A DNA stretch of 15,853 nucleotides, from positions 1 through 15,853 of the forward strand of contig CAYVMN010000108.1 in NCBI GenBank assembly GCA_964452575.1, written 5' to 3'. The DNA is from CAYVMN01 sp964452575 (GTDB taxonomy: Bacteria > Desulfobacterota > DSM-4660 > Desulfatiglandales > Desulfatiglandaceae). The translations under genes were made by a program, and so were the position numbers. The notes beneath the pieces are model-generated. The model ran no database searches. It worked only from the letters and a program-made list of their open reading frames with translations, and was not told the DNA's origin. Of this stretch, positions 1 through 7,172 are shown in pieces (the stretch's first letter is position 1; each line of letters opens with the position of its first letter).

Positions 1-315
1 AATGGATATCTATGTCCAAAAAAATGACGAATTTTTATCCCTTTGAATTTCCTATCAATTATCGTTGACTAATCTTTTTCTTGACAGGAGTAATATAGGA
101 TGTCCCCTTTCCCTCCACAGTTGAATTCGCCGTGAAATCCTCACAATATGTCACCGGTGATTCCCTAGATAGGACCCAAAAGGTATTCAGATGGGATGGT
201 TTTTTCGTTGACTTCCAGAGTATTTTTGTGCAAAAAGTAATAGGCATATTACTATACCAATTTTCTTTCAGGCTCAAGCAGGAATGGAACGATAAGAGAT
301 GGCCCGCGGTCGCCC

Positions 316-356
316 AAAACCCCGTTACTTTGAACAGATGGAGAGCGGGGTTTTTT
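316..356 (+). terminator. Terminator-like hairpin with T tract
   Basis: AAAACCCCG (316-324) pairs perfectly with CGGGGTTTT (346-354) around a 21-base loop, and the right arm runs into six T residues (351-356). This has the form of an intrinsic terminator on the plus strand. The long loop is unusual. Read on the minus strand the stem is followed by TTTTGGG, a weaker signal. No gene end is visible just upstream, so what it terminates is unknown. Confidence 0.5.
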
Positions 357-430
357 GTTCCGGGTCCTGGAAAGGCGCACAGTGGAAGATACAGGGCAGC
401 AGTGGAAATAAGTCAGCGTAATCGACAGCC

Positions 431-454
431 AGGTTATCAAAAAGGACATAACCT
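431..454. promoter_or_regulatory. Inverted repeat AGGTTAT-N10-ATAACCT, possible operator
   Basis: A perfect 7-bp inverted repeat with a 10-base spacer lies 67 bases before the LysR start codon. A TATGAT sequence at 465-470 could be a -10 box just after it, although no clear -35 is seen. LysR-type proteins usually bind dyads near their own promoter and repress themselves, so an autoregulatory operator is a reasonable inference. No other copy was noticed in the window. Confidence 0.35.
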
Positions 455-521
455 CAGGTAGTTATATGATTTATTTACTGGTGCTCTTATTGATGGATGT
501 CCCACAAATGCGACTTAAGCA

Positions 522-1469
522 ATGAACCTCGATTTGTTGAAGACCTTAATTGTTGTTGCAAAATATAGAAGTATTTCGAAGGCAAGTGATGAGCTATATC
601 GAACACCTCCGGCCATAACCAAACAAATCAAAAACTTGGAAGAGGAATATGGGATCCAGATCTTTGAAAAAAGGGCCAAAAAAAGGATCTTAACCGAGGA
701 TGGTAAGTTGTTATTGGACTATGCGAAAAGATTTCTCGATCTGGCGAATGAGTCAAAAGAAGCTTTTAGTGAAGATCACGGCCCAGTGACGGGTACCCTA
801 AAGATCTCAACAATTTTTGCTGTGGGCGTCTATATTTTGCCTAAGTTAATGGGGACTTTCTCTGAAAAATATCCCGGCCTCGAAATCAGTATTGAGCTGG
901 ATAATTCAGAGAACATTCTAAGAGCGGTAAAGCGATATGATGCAAACTTCGGTTTTATAGGGAAGAAACTTGACGATCCCTTAATTAGCCTTCATCTCTT
1001 TTATAAGGACAAGATCCATCTGGTTACAGGCCAAAGTCACCCGATCAAAAAGAACAAGATGACATGGAAAGAGGTGGAAGGCCTTAAGCTCATCCGAAGG
1101 GAAAGAGGTTCTGATATCCGCGATGCCACTGACTTGTGGCTTAAAGAGAGGAACATTAGCTTGATGGCCAAGATGGAATTAAACAATACGGAAGCTATCA
1201 AAGAATGTCTCAAATACGGTATTGGTTTCTCCTTGCTTCCGCAGTCTACCATTGAGGACGATGTCGAACTGGGACTTCTCCGGGTTATTTCTGTGCCATA
1301 CCTCAATCTCGTACAAACCTACTATGTTTGTCACTATAGGGATAAGAGTTTTTCAAAGCCCGAAAAAGTCTTCCTCGAGTTTCTCTTTCAGGCTCTTGAG
1401 TCGGGAAGTACGTTTATTTCTTCCGCACCTTTCGCAGACCAAGATAATGTTCAAGCTGGTCCCTCATAA
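522..1469 (+). CDS. LysR-type transcriptional regulator
   Basis: This 315-residue protein has the length and layout of the LysR family. Residues about 1-62 form the winged helix-turn-helix (SISKASDELYRTPPAITKQI, then a wing ending ILTEDGKLLLDYAKRFL). Residues about 90-295 form the periplasmic-binding-protein-like effector domain. The ATG start at 522 gives the usual short lead (MNLDLLKTL) but has no clear Shine-Dalgarno. It is transcribed in the same direction as the downstream aconitase-X gene instead of divergently. It is the only regulator in the window and is the obvious candidate to control the catabolic genes, sensing a small organic acid. The ligand is unknown. The C-terminal 25 residues are polar and probably disordered. 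Confidence 0.9.
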   Translation: MNLDLLKTLIVVAKYRSISKASDELYRTPPAITKQIKNLEEEYGIQIFEKRAKKRILTEDGKLLLDYAKRFLDLANESKEAFSEDHGPVTGTLKISTIFAVGVYILPKLMGTFSEKYPGLEISIELDNSENILRAVKRYDANFGFIGKKLDDPLISLHLFYKDKIHLVTGQSHPIKKNKMTWKEVEGLKLIRRERGSDIRDATDLWLKERNISLMAKMELNNTEAIKECLKYGIGFSLLPQSTIEDDVELGLLRVISVPYLNLVQTYYVCHYRDKSFSKPEKVFLEFLFQALESGSTFISSAPFADQDNVQAGPS

Positions 1470-1659
1470 ACGCGTCTGTTACTCTCAGGCCAGTTACCCA
1501 TGCCTCTTTCGGTACTTGGGTCTGTTGCATAGAGCGCCCTGCTGAAGACCCTCTCACCCCTCCATACACGGAGTAATTCCTTTCATTACCATACTCTACG
1601 CGTGCCCTTTGTGTTGCTCCAACGCGAACAACGGGATAAGTCGATAAGAAAAGTTAATT

Positions 1660-1674
1660 TAATAATGAATATTA
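1660..1674. promoter_or_regulatory. TAATA-N5-TATTA dyad, possible LysR site
   Basis: A perfect 5-bp inverted repeat with a 5-base spacer ends five bases before a TTGACA box. LysR-family activators commonly bind short AT-rich dyads next to or overlapping the -35 region. The position fits an activator site for the promoter of the aconitase-X gene. The AT-richness of the surrounding sequence makes chance occurrence quite possible. Confidence 0.35.
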
Positions 1675-1679
1675 GAAAA

Positions 1680-1710
1680 TTGACAAGCATGGAGCGGATG
1701 TGCCCATAAT
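1680..1710 (+). promoter_or_regulatory. Candidate sigma-70 promoter for the catabolic genes
   Basis: A perfect -35 box TTGACA (1680-1685) is followed after 19 bases by CATAAT (1705-1710). The spacing is at the long end, which is common for promoters that need an activator. It lies about 67 bases before the aconitase-X start codon and directly beside the AT-rich dyad, consistent with LysR-dependent activation. The call rests on sequence match only. Confidence 0.45.
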
Positions 1711-1776
1711 ATTGAGCAGTTTCTGTTTTGCCCTATTTTTGTATACAAGAAATATCAGCCCTCAGGAGGCCTTTAC

Positions 1777-3546
1777 ATGAGCGATATTTTCAGGAATTCA
1801 GATCACGAAGAAACGCCCCGAAAGATTCTTTTGAAGGGGCGAATTGTCTCTCCTGGATATGGAGAGGGCCAGGCACTTGTAGCCAAATCTCCTGTTGCTA
1901 TCTCCGGAGTAGGTATTGAACTGGAAACGGGGACGTTCAAGTGGAGGGGTCATGAGCTTAATGATATGAGCACGAAGGACAAGACACTGATCATGCCGAC
2001 AGGGTTAGGTTATTCGGGGGGGGACTGGGCCTTGTACGCCATGAAAACCATTTATGGCACAAGCCCTCAAGCCATTGCTTGTTTGAAAGCTGACCTCTTT
2101 ACAGCTTCCGGTGCGTTACTCGGCGATATCCCCTTAGTCGATCGGCTAGAGGAAAATATATGCGAGGTGGCTGAAACAGGAGATTATGTGAGGGTTGACG
2201 GGTTTAGGGGAATAGTTGAAATTATCAAGGATCACAAGGAGATTGATAGGGCGAAGAAGCAAGAGCAAAGGCAACAAATAGACCATGAGAACAGCATGTC
2301 TCTGTCGAACCAAGAGAAAAGGATGTTGGCTGGAGAACAAGGTGAAGGGGTCAGGAAATGCATGGACTACCTGATCAAACTGGGCCAAGCTTTTGGGGCC
2401 AAAAGAATGGTTCCTATTGCTAGCGCCCATCCTGCAGCTTGTGGTTACAGGGTAGCCGGAGAAGGTGCAGTGAGATTTTTGGAATGGTTAGGTGAAAATG
2501 GAGCCAGGGTAATGGTCCCCGCCACGATTAATCCCACTTGCGTGGATCATGAAAGGTGGGAAAAAGTTATGAAGCTCTCAGAGTACTTTTACCAAAACCA
2601 GATGCGGATGAATGAAGCGCTAATAAAGCTTGGCTTTGTGCCGACGTATTCTTGTTCACCATACTGGAGCTTCACCGCCCCTAAGCTCGGAGACCACATC
2701 GCCTGGGGAGAACACAATGCAGTCTGCTACGCAAACTCTGTGCTAGGGGCCAGGACCAATTTCGAAGCCCACGCCACAGCCATCCCAGCGGCTATAACTG
2801 GGAGAATGCCAGAGTACGGCCTCCACATTGCTGAAAACAGGAAGGCTCAGGCAATTGTCCGAGTAGAAACTGAAATGAAAGATCCTACCGACTGGATGTG
2901 CCTGGGGCTTTATACGGGAAAGACTCTTTTCGATCTAATTCCTGTATTCGTGGGCCTGCCGAAGACGATCTCCAATCGGCAATTGAGGGATCTTGTAAGC
3001 TCTGTGGGTCCTCCTTTTGGCAAAATTCCCATGGTGCACGTAGAGGAGGTAACTCCAGAGGCTCCGAATCTTGAGGTCGCGTTTCAAGGGAACCTACCCA
3101 AGGATGTGCAAACGATCGTGGTGGGTCGCCAGCAGCTTGAAGAAGCACGAGCCATGGTTTCAAATGCTAAGTCAGAAAAGGTGGAGTTGGTGACTATAGG
3201 CTGCCCGCATTACTGCATGGAGGATCTCAAAGAAGTGGCTCAGGCGTTGAAAGGCAAAAAGGTCCATCCCCAAGTACAGTTTTGGATATGGACCGATTAC
3301 GGTACCCGAAGCACCGCAGAAGAAATGGGATTGCTTGACATCATAGAAAACGCCGGAGCCTGTTTATTAACCGATACCTGCGCTATGGCTTGCCCCCTTG
3401 ACAAGTGCGGTCACGAATTCAAGACCACAGTCACCGACAACGTCAAGACGGCTGGATATATGGTAAAAGGAGGAAAAATTGATACCTATCTGGGCAATCT
3501 CAACGAATGCATCCAGGCCGCGATCTCGGGGAAATGGGTCGCATAG
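1777..3546 (+). CDS. Aconitase X (fused DUF126-DUF521) dehydratase
   Basis: This 589-residue protein is a fused aconitase X. Residues about 18-150 are the swivelling small domain (DUF126) and about 170-585 the large catalytic domain (DUF521). Hallmarks are SAHPAACGY (216-224), YSCSPYW (291-297) and WGEHNAVCYANSVLGARTN (310-328). Cysteines 293, 476, 480, 535, 539 and 544 include the likely iron-sulphur ligands. Characterised members dehydrate cis-3-hydroxy-L-proline or mevalonate 5-phosphate, so a hydroxy-acid dehydratase role is expected, but the substrate here is unknown. The small-domain loop usually containing G-x-G-S reads GLGYSGGDW (76-84), which replaces the expected Ser with Tyr. The ATG follows AGGAGG (1764-1769) at good spacing. 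It heads the catabolic run behind a candidate promoter and precedes a transporter. Confidence 0.88.
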   Translation: MSDIFRNSDHEETPRKILLKGRIVSPGYGEGQALVAKSPVAISGVGIELETGTFKWRGHELNDMSTKDKTLIMPTGLGYSGGDWALYAMKTIYGTSPQAIACLKADLFTASGALLGDIPLVDRLEENICEVAETGDYVRVDGFRGIVEIIKDHKEIDRAKKQEQRQQIDHENSMSLSNQEKRMLAGEQGEGVRKCMDYLIKLGQAFGAKRMVPIASAHPAACGYRVAGEGAVRFLEWLGENGARVMVPATINPTCVDHERWEKVMKLSEYFYQNQMRMNEALIKLGFVPTYSCSPYWSFTAPKLGDHIAWGEHNAVCYANSVLGARTNFEAHATAIPAAITGRMPEYGLHIAENRKAQAIVRVETEMKDPTDWMCLGLYTGKTLFDLIPVFVGLPKTISNRQLRDLVSSVGPPFGKIPMVHVEEVTPEAPNLEVAFQGNLPKDVQTIVVGRQQLEEARAMVSNAKSEKVELVTIGCPHYCMEDLKEVAQALKGKKVHPQVQFWIWTDYGTRSTAEEMGLLDIIENAGACLLTDTCAMACPLDKCGHEFKTTVTDNVKTAGYMVKGGKIDTYLGNLNECIQAAISGKWVA

Positions 3547-3685
3547 CCAATTTACCCAGGAAGGAGTCAATGACTAAATTCTACTTCGGAATCGTCACTC
3601 AAAGGGAGAGTTCATTTTATCGCCATACGGTCTTTTCATCGAAGGGAGGGGTAAAAGGTCAGAGATCTCAAAAGGAGGGGAAGAA

Positions 3686-5107
3686 ATGGAGAAGGAATAC
3701 TATCAAACTAGAGAGTGGTGGATCAGGTTTTTTGTCGGACCCCTGTTGTTCGCGGTTATTTCCATTTTGCCTGTGGATATAGCTTTCAAGACCAAGGCTG
3801 CGGTGGGAGTTCTGGCTTGGACGGCAGCGTGGTGGATCGCTGCTCCGGTACCGTTAGGTGTTACCTGTTTCTTGCCGATTGTTATTGTTGGTTTTATTCG
3901 CTTAGGGCCCCTTAAAGACGTGGCAACTAATTATGCCCATCCTTTGGTATTTCTCATCGCGGGGGCCTCTATGTTGTTTATTTCCTGGACCCGCTGGGGG
4001 TTGGACAGGCGAGTGGCTTTGTTCTTTCTGCGCACGATAGGGGTAAGCACTCGGAGACAGATCCTTGTTTGGCTCGTCACAAGTGCATTGATAAGTATAG
4101 TGATACCTGACATTGCGGTGGTGGCAATGTTGGGGGTGCTTGCTGTCGCAATGCTAACCTACCTCGGATATGATTCCGTAGAAAAGATATCCCAAAGCAA
4201 GTTTGCTTCTTCTGTCATCATCGCTGTCGGATGGGGATCCAGCATCGGAGGTTTCGGCACTCCTCTAGGCGGCTCCATGAATATCGTTGCCTTGGGCGTC
4301 ATGGAAAAATATCTGGGAAAAGAAATTTACTTCATTGAGTGGACCCTTACCGCTCTCCCAGTAGTGTTGATAATCCTGGCCGCATGTGCCGTCTATATGT
4401 ACTTGGCCATGAGACCTGAAATAGATACTGCTCCGGGATCCAAAGATTACTTCACCCAGGAGGCTCGGAAGCTGGGGCCTATGAATGCAGGTGAGAAGTG
4501 GGGACTTCTGATCTTTTGCGTGGCGGTTGGTATGGTCTTCTGTAGACCTCTATATGCAAAGACTTTACCGCTGCTTTCAGTCCCTGTGATTTTTGTTATA
4601 GCTGGTGCAATCCTTTTCTTTCTGCCGGCAGGAAATGGAGAAAGGGTTGCCAACTGGAGCTTAATATCCAAATTGCCCTGGAATGCCCTCTTTTTTGTGG
4701 GGGCCGGGTTGGCACTCTCTTATATCCTAAAGGCCAGTAAAGCAATGGATCTTTTGCTTCTGGGCGTTAAACCTATTGTGGTCATGGGTAAAGTCTATTT
4801 TTCGGCGGCCCTGGCAATTGTCGGGGTGGTCCCCACACAGTTCCTAGGAAACACCCCCACCAACGCCATCAACGCCCCCTGGGTGGCCGAGCTGGCGAAG
4901 GGGCTGAGATTGAATCCGATTCCTTTTGTCTATTTAGTGGCAGCCGCTGGGAACATGGCCTTTGCCTTACCCAGTGGAGGTGGGCAACTGGCTCTGACCG
5001 CTGGATTTGGCGCCAATCTAGGTCAAATGCTGAAGCATGGGCTCATCATGGCGGTCCTCACCTTGTTATTACTTACGGTCTATGGCTACCTGTTTATGCT
5101 TCCATAA
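3686..5107 (+). CDS. DASS/SLC13-family organic anion transporter
   Basis: This 473-residue, strongly hydrophobic inner-membrane protein has about 11-12 predicted membrane spans. It carries the two pseudo-symmetric substrate/sodium loops of the divalent anion:Na+ symporter family: GGFGTPLGGSMN in the first half and FLGNTPTNAINAP in the second. These correspond to the SNT-type motifs of DASS proteins. Family members carry di- and tricarboxylates, sulphate and similar anions. The start is well supported by AGGAGGGG (3673-3680) five bases before the ATG. Lying 139 bases after the aconitase-X gene and before the carbamoyl genes, it is the likely importer of the pathway substrate, presumably a carboxylate. 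Substrate specificity cannot be read from the motifs. Confidence 0.88.
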   Translation: MEKEYYQTREWWIRFFVGPLLFAVISILPVDIAFKTKAAVGVLAWTAAWWIAAPVPLGVTCFLPIVIVGFIRLGPLKDVATNYAHPLVFLIAGASMLFISWTRWGLDRRVALFFLRTIGVSTRRQILVWLVTSALISIVIPDIAVVAMLGVLAVAMLTYLGYDSVEKISQSKFASSVIIAVGWGSSIGGFGTPLGGSMNIVALGVMEKYLGKEIYFIEWTLTALPVVLIILAACAVYMYLAMRPEIDTAPGSKDYFTQEARKLGPMNAGEKWGLLIFCVAVGMVFCRPLYAKTLPLLSVPVIFVIAGAILFFLPAGNGERVANWSLISKLPWNALFFVGAGLALSYILKASKAMDLLLLGVKPIVVMGKVYFSAALAIVGVVPTQFLGNTPTNAINAPWVAELAKGLRLNPIPFVYLVAAAGNMAFALPSGGGQLALTAGFGANLGQMLKHGLIMAVLTLLLLTVYGYLFMLP

Positions 5108-5380
5108 GATATTCTTGAACTGGTTCAAAATGCCAGGTCTTTGCTATCAGACGACAACACAAATTGATACACCACCTGAGCCCTTATACAGAACTTCAAT
5201 TATATCCTATAAATGAACAGGAAAATTGAATAAAAAACGGTCAACACCGCTAGGGGCTCCACTTGGAGTCCGAAATATTACATTAGAAATTTTTCCTATC
5301 CTCTATGGCTCGCTGCTTTGGCAGATTATCTTAGCTGCGAACCGAACAGTCGAGAATTTCGAAAGGAAGGAAACCCTGTT
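5108..5380. other. Intergenic region before the fdrA-like gene
   Basis: This 273-base gap contains no gene. It holds a palindrome TTGAAC-TG-GTTCAA (5115-5128) directly after the transporter stop, a weak hairpin around GGCTCCACTTGGAGTC (5255-5270), and AT-rich stretches (5190-5240) that could include a promoter, although no -35/-10 pair is convincing. The size of the gap suggests that the fdrA-like run may have its own start or a processing site. Confidence 0.4.
5115..5128. promoter_or_regulatory. Palindrome TTGAAC-TG-GTTCAA, possible operator
   Basis: A perfect 6-bp inverted repeat with a 2-base centre starts eight bases after the transporter stop codon. The loop is too small for a good RNA hairpin and no T tract follows, so a protein-binding site is more likely than a terminator. 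It could regulate the fdrA-like run 250 bases downstream. The binding protein is unknown. Confidence 0.3.
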
Positions 5381-6976
5381 ATGAGCAATGTAATAAGAAA
5401 CATTATTCTGGGGAACCGATATTTTGACTCACTGAAATTGATGCGAGTATCCTTTAATGCCACAACCCTTGAAGGCGTAGAGAAGATATCGGTGGTGATG
5501 GCAACGGATCTTAACAAAGAAATTTTGAAGGATACGGGACTGGCCACAGATGATTTGGAAAGGGCAAAGCCTGATGAGCTAGTAATTGCAGTTTCGTTAA
5601 GGGATGAAGGCTACCTGGATTCCGTGCTGGAATTTATTAAGAACGAACTGGAAAAAGTATCATACACCAAGAGTGGAGCTCAGAGGATGCCGAAGACACT
5701 TGAGTCTGCCTTGTCGATGCTCCCGGAGGCAAATCTTGCCCTGATCTCTGTCCCCGGCTATTATGCCAAAAGGGAAGCGAAAAAAGCCCTGGAGCATGGA
5801 CTCCATGTCTTTCTCTTCAGCGACAATGTTACCATTGAGGAAGAGCTGGAGCTCAAGACGCTGGCTAAGTCAAAAGGCCTTATGGTCATGGGCCCTGGGT
5901 GTGGCACTTCGATCATCAACAACGTACCCCTGGCCTTTGCCAACATCGTAAAAAGAGGTCCCATTGGGATTGTGGCCGCCGCCGGTACCGGAATACAAGA
6001 GGTTTCTTGCCTGATTAGTAATGCCGGGTCAGGAATCTCTCATGCCATCGGGACAGGAGGGAGGGATCTTTCAGACGCCATTGGTGGGATCACTATGATG
6101 CAAGGGATCGAGATTCTGAATGGGGATCCGGGTACGGAGGTCATTACTCTTATCTCCAAGCCTGCGGGAGAAAAAACCGCAAAAAAGCTCAAGGAATTCA
6201 TTGGGAATTGCAACAAGCCGGTGGTGATGAATTTTATTGGTATCGCATCGGACTGGGAAGTTAAAGGCGCCAAGTGGATCTCAGCTATGACATTGGAGGA
6301 TGCAGTAAGGGCAGCCATAGCTCTGGTCGATAAAAAAGAGATAAAGTATCGGCCCTTTACTTTAGCTAATGATGAGATACTTTCAATGGCTGAGCAAGAA
6401 TGGGAAAAATTCAACGAGGACCAGGAATATGTGCGCGGCCTTTATGCTGGGGGAACGGTTTGCAGCGAAGCCACGCTCATCCTCTCGGACCTTGTCTCTT
6501 CCGTTTCTTCCAATGCCCCTCCCAGGCCCGAATTAAGGATGCAGGACACTAAAAACAGCTATGGGAACGTGTGTCTCGATATGGGTGAGGAAGAGTTCAC
6601 CGTTGGAAGAGCGCATCCGATGATTGATCCTACATTGCGCCAGAACAGGATCATTCAGGAGGCGGAAGATCCGACAACGGCAGTGATTTTGTTGGATATT
6701 GTCCTGGGCTACGGGTCCCATCCGGATCCGGGAGGGGCTCTGGTTCCGAGCATCCGAGAAGCAAACAAGATCTGTTCGGGCAGAGGTGGACATCTGGCCG
6801 TTGTCGCTTCGATCCTCGGAACCTATGAAGACTTCCAGGGCTATGAAGGCCAAAAGGTAAAGCTTGAACAGGAGGGTGTCATAGTTATGCCGAGTAATGC
6901 CCAAGCAGCCAGGCTTTCCGCACTCATTGCTTCGAGAGGAGAACTGGCGAAGACTTTGTTTGGAGGAGATGTATAA
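5381..6976 (+). CDS. FdrA-like acyl-CoA-ligase-fold protein (AllF homologue)
   Basis: This 531-residue protein belongs to the FdrA family, which is related in fold to the alpha subunit of succinyl-CoA synthetase. Visible family motifs are MGPGCGTS (170-177), GIVAAAGTGIQE (196-207), HAIGTGGRDLSDAIGG (221-236) and GYGSHPDPGG (443-452). In E. coli FdrA (AllF) works with YlbE (AllG) and YlbF (AllH) as oxamate carbamoyltransferase, and homologues of both partners follow here. I chose ATG 5381 because AAGGAAGG (5363-5370) precedes it and the family begins close to this point; an in-frame TTG at 5318 would add 21 residues with no ribosome binding site. The protein stops before the C-terminal tail found in E. 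coli FdrA, and that tail is encoded by the next small gene, overlapping in TAATG. The substrate is uncertain. Confidence 0.88.
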   Translation: MSNVIRNIILGNRYFDSLKLMRVSFNATTLEGVEKISVVMATDLNKEILKDTGLATDDLERAKPDELVIAVSLRDEGYLDSVLEFIKNELEKVSYTKSGAQRMPKTLESALSMLPEANLALISVPGYYAKREAKKALEHGLHVFLFSDNVTIEEELELKTLAKSKGLMVMGPGCGTSIINNVPLAFANIVKRGPIGIVAAAGTGIQEVSCLISNAGSGISHAIGTGGRDLSDAIGGITMMQGIEILNGDPGTEVITLISKPAGEKTAKKLKEFIGNCNKPVVMNFIGIASDWEVKGAKWISAMTLEDAVRAAIALVDKKEIKYRPFTLANDEILSMAEQEWEKFNEDQEYVRGLYAGGTVCSEATLILSDLVSSVSSNAPPRPELRMQDTKNSYGNVCLDMGEEEFTVGRAHPMIDPTLRQNRIIQEAEDPTTAVILLDIVLGYGSHPDPGGALVPSIREANKICSGRGGHLAVVASILGTYEDFQGYEGQKVKLEQEGVIVMPSNAQAARLSALIASRGELAKTLFGGDV

Positions 6977-7152
6977 TGGCGGAGGAGAAATCAATTATTA
7001 ATCAAGAGGTAAAGGTCATCAACATCGGGATTGATTCGTTCTATCGAGACCTGAAGGACCTGGGGGTGGATGTGGTCCACGTGGATTGGCGCCCGCCAGC
7101 AGGCGGAGACGTCAAGCTCATGGATATTTTGGATAAACTTGAGTTATTGTGA
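6976..7152 (+). CDS. Small FdrA-tail domain protein (58 aa)
   Basis: The ATG overlaps the stop of the fdrA-like gene (TAATG, sharing base 6976), a classic sign of translational coupling, and GGAGGAG (6962-6968) lies just upstream. The 58 residues include VKVINIGIDSFYRDL and VVHVDWRPPAGGD. This resembles, from memory, the C-terminal end of E. coli FdrA (a VINVG...VVHYQW..VAGG pattern) and the small stand-alone proteins annotated as 'fdrA domain protein'. It therefore looks like a detached FdrA C-terminal domain acting in trans within the FdrA-DUF1116-DUF2877 complex. The next gene starts 20 bases on. It is a real gene despite its size, because the frame is intact, coupled and shares family sequence. 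Confidence 0.8.
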   Translation: MAEEKSIINQEVKVINIGIDSFYRDLKDLGVDVVHVDWRPPAGGDVKLMDILDKLELL

Positions 7153-7172
7153 TAATCAGGGAGAGTGAAAAA

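Larger units (their letters stand above)
1..521. other. Intergenic region upstream of the LysR gene
   Basis: I see no convincing gene in this stretch. The two open frames here (59-277 on the minus strand and 132-461 on the plus strand) have no recognisable motif, no good ribosome binding site, and one runs through a terminator-like hairpin. The region holds that hairpin at 316-356 and a perfect 7-bp inverted repeat at 431-454, both listed separately. The left part (1-120) is AT-rich. It may contain the end of a transcription unit lying outside the window, but no such gene is visible. Confidence 0.55.
1470..1776. other. Intergenic region between LysR and aconitase X
   Basis: No gene is supported here; a 63-codon frame at 1728-1919 merely overlaps the start of the next gene. 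The first half has a weak hairpin (ACCCA 1496-1500 with TGGGT 1517-1521) that lacks a T tract. The second half is AT-rich and contains a direct repeat GATAAG (1635-1640 and 1643-1648), a dyad at 1660-1674 and a promoter-like pair at 1680-1710, listed separately. Confidence 0.5.

Noticed and set aside
132..461. 109-codon plus-strand frame before the LysR gene
   Set aside because: It begins at a GTG with no good ribosome binding site, crosses the terminator-like hairpin, and its product resembles no family I recognise.
1491..1524. Terminator after the LysR gene
   Set aside because: The stem ACCCA/TGGGT is short, has a bulge when extended, and lacks a T tract.
1691..1704. Sigma-54 type promoter (GG...GC) before aconitase X
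   Set aside because: The spacing between the GG and GC elements is off by one and the flanking consensus bases do not match; the TTGACA/CATAAT pair is better.
3570..3782. Frame of 70 codons starting with ATG after AGGAAGGAG between aconitase X and the transporter
   Set aside because: The start signal is good, but the frame overlaps the well-supported transporter gene by 97 bases and the sequence is low in hydrophobic core and unrecognised. A short leader peptide cannot be fully excluded.
5318..5380. Upstream TTG start for the fdrA-like gene
   Set aside because: It has no ribosome binding site and adds 21 residues that do not look like the family N-terminus; ATG 5381 has AAGGAAGG ahead of it.
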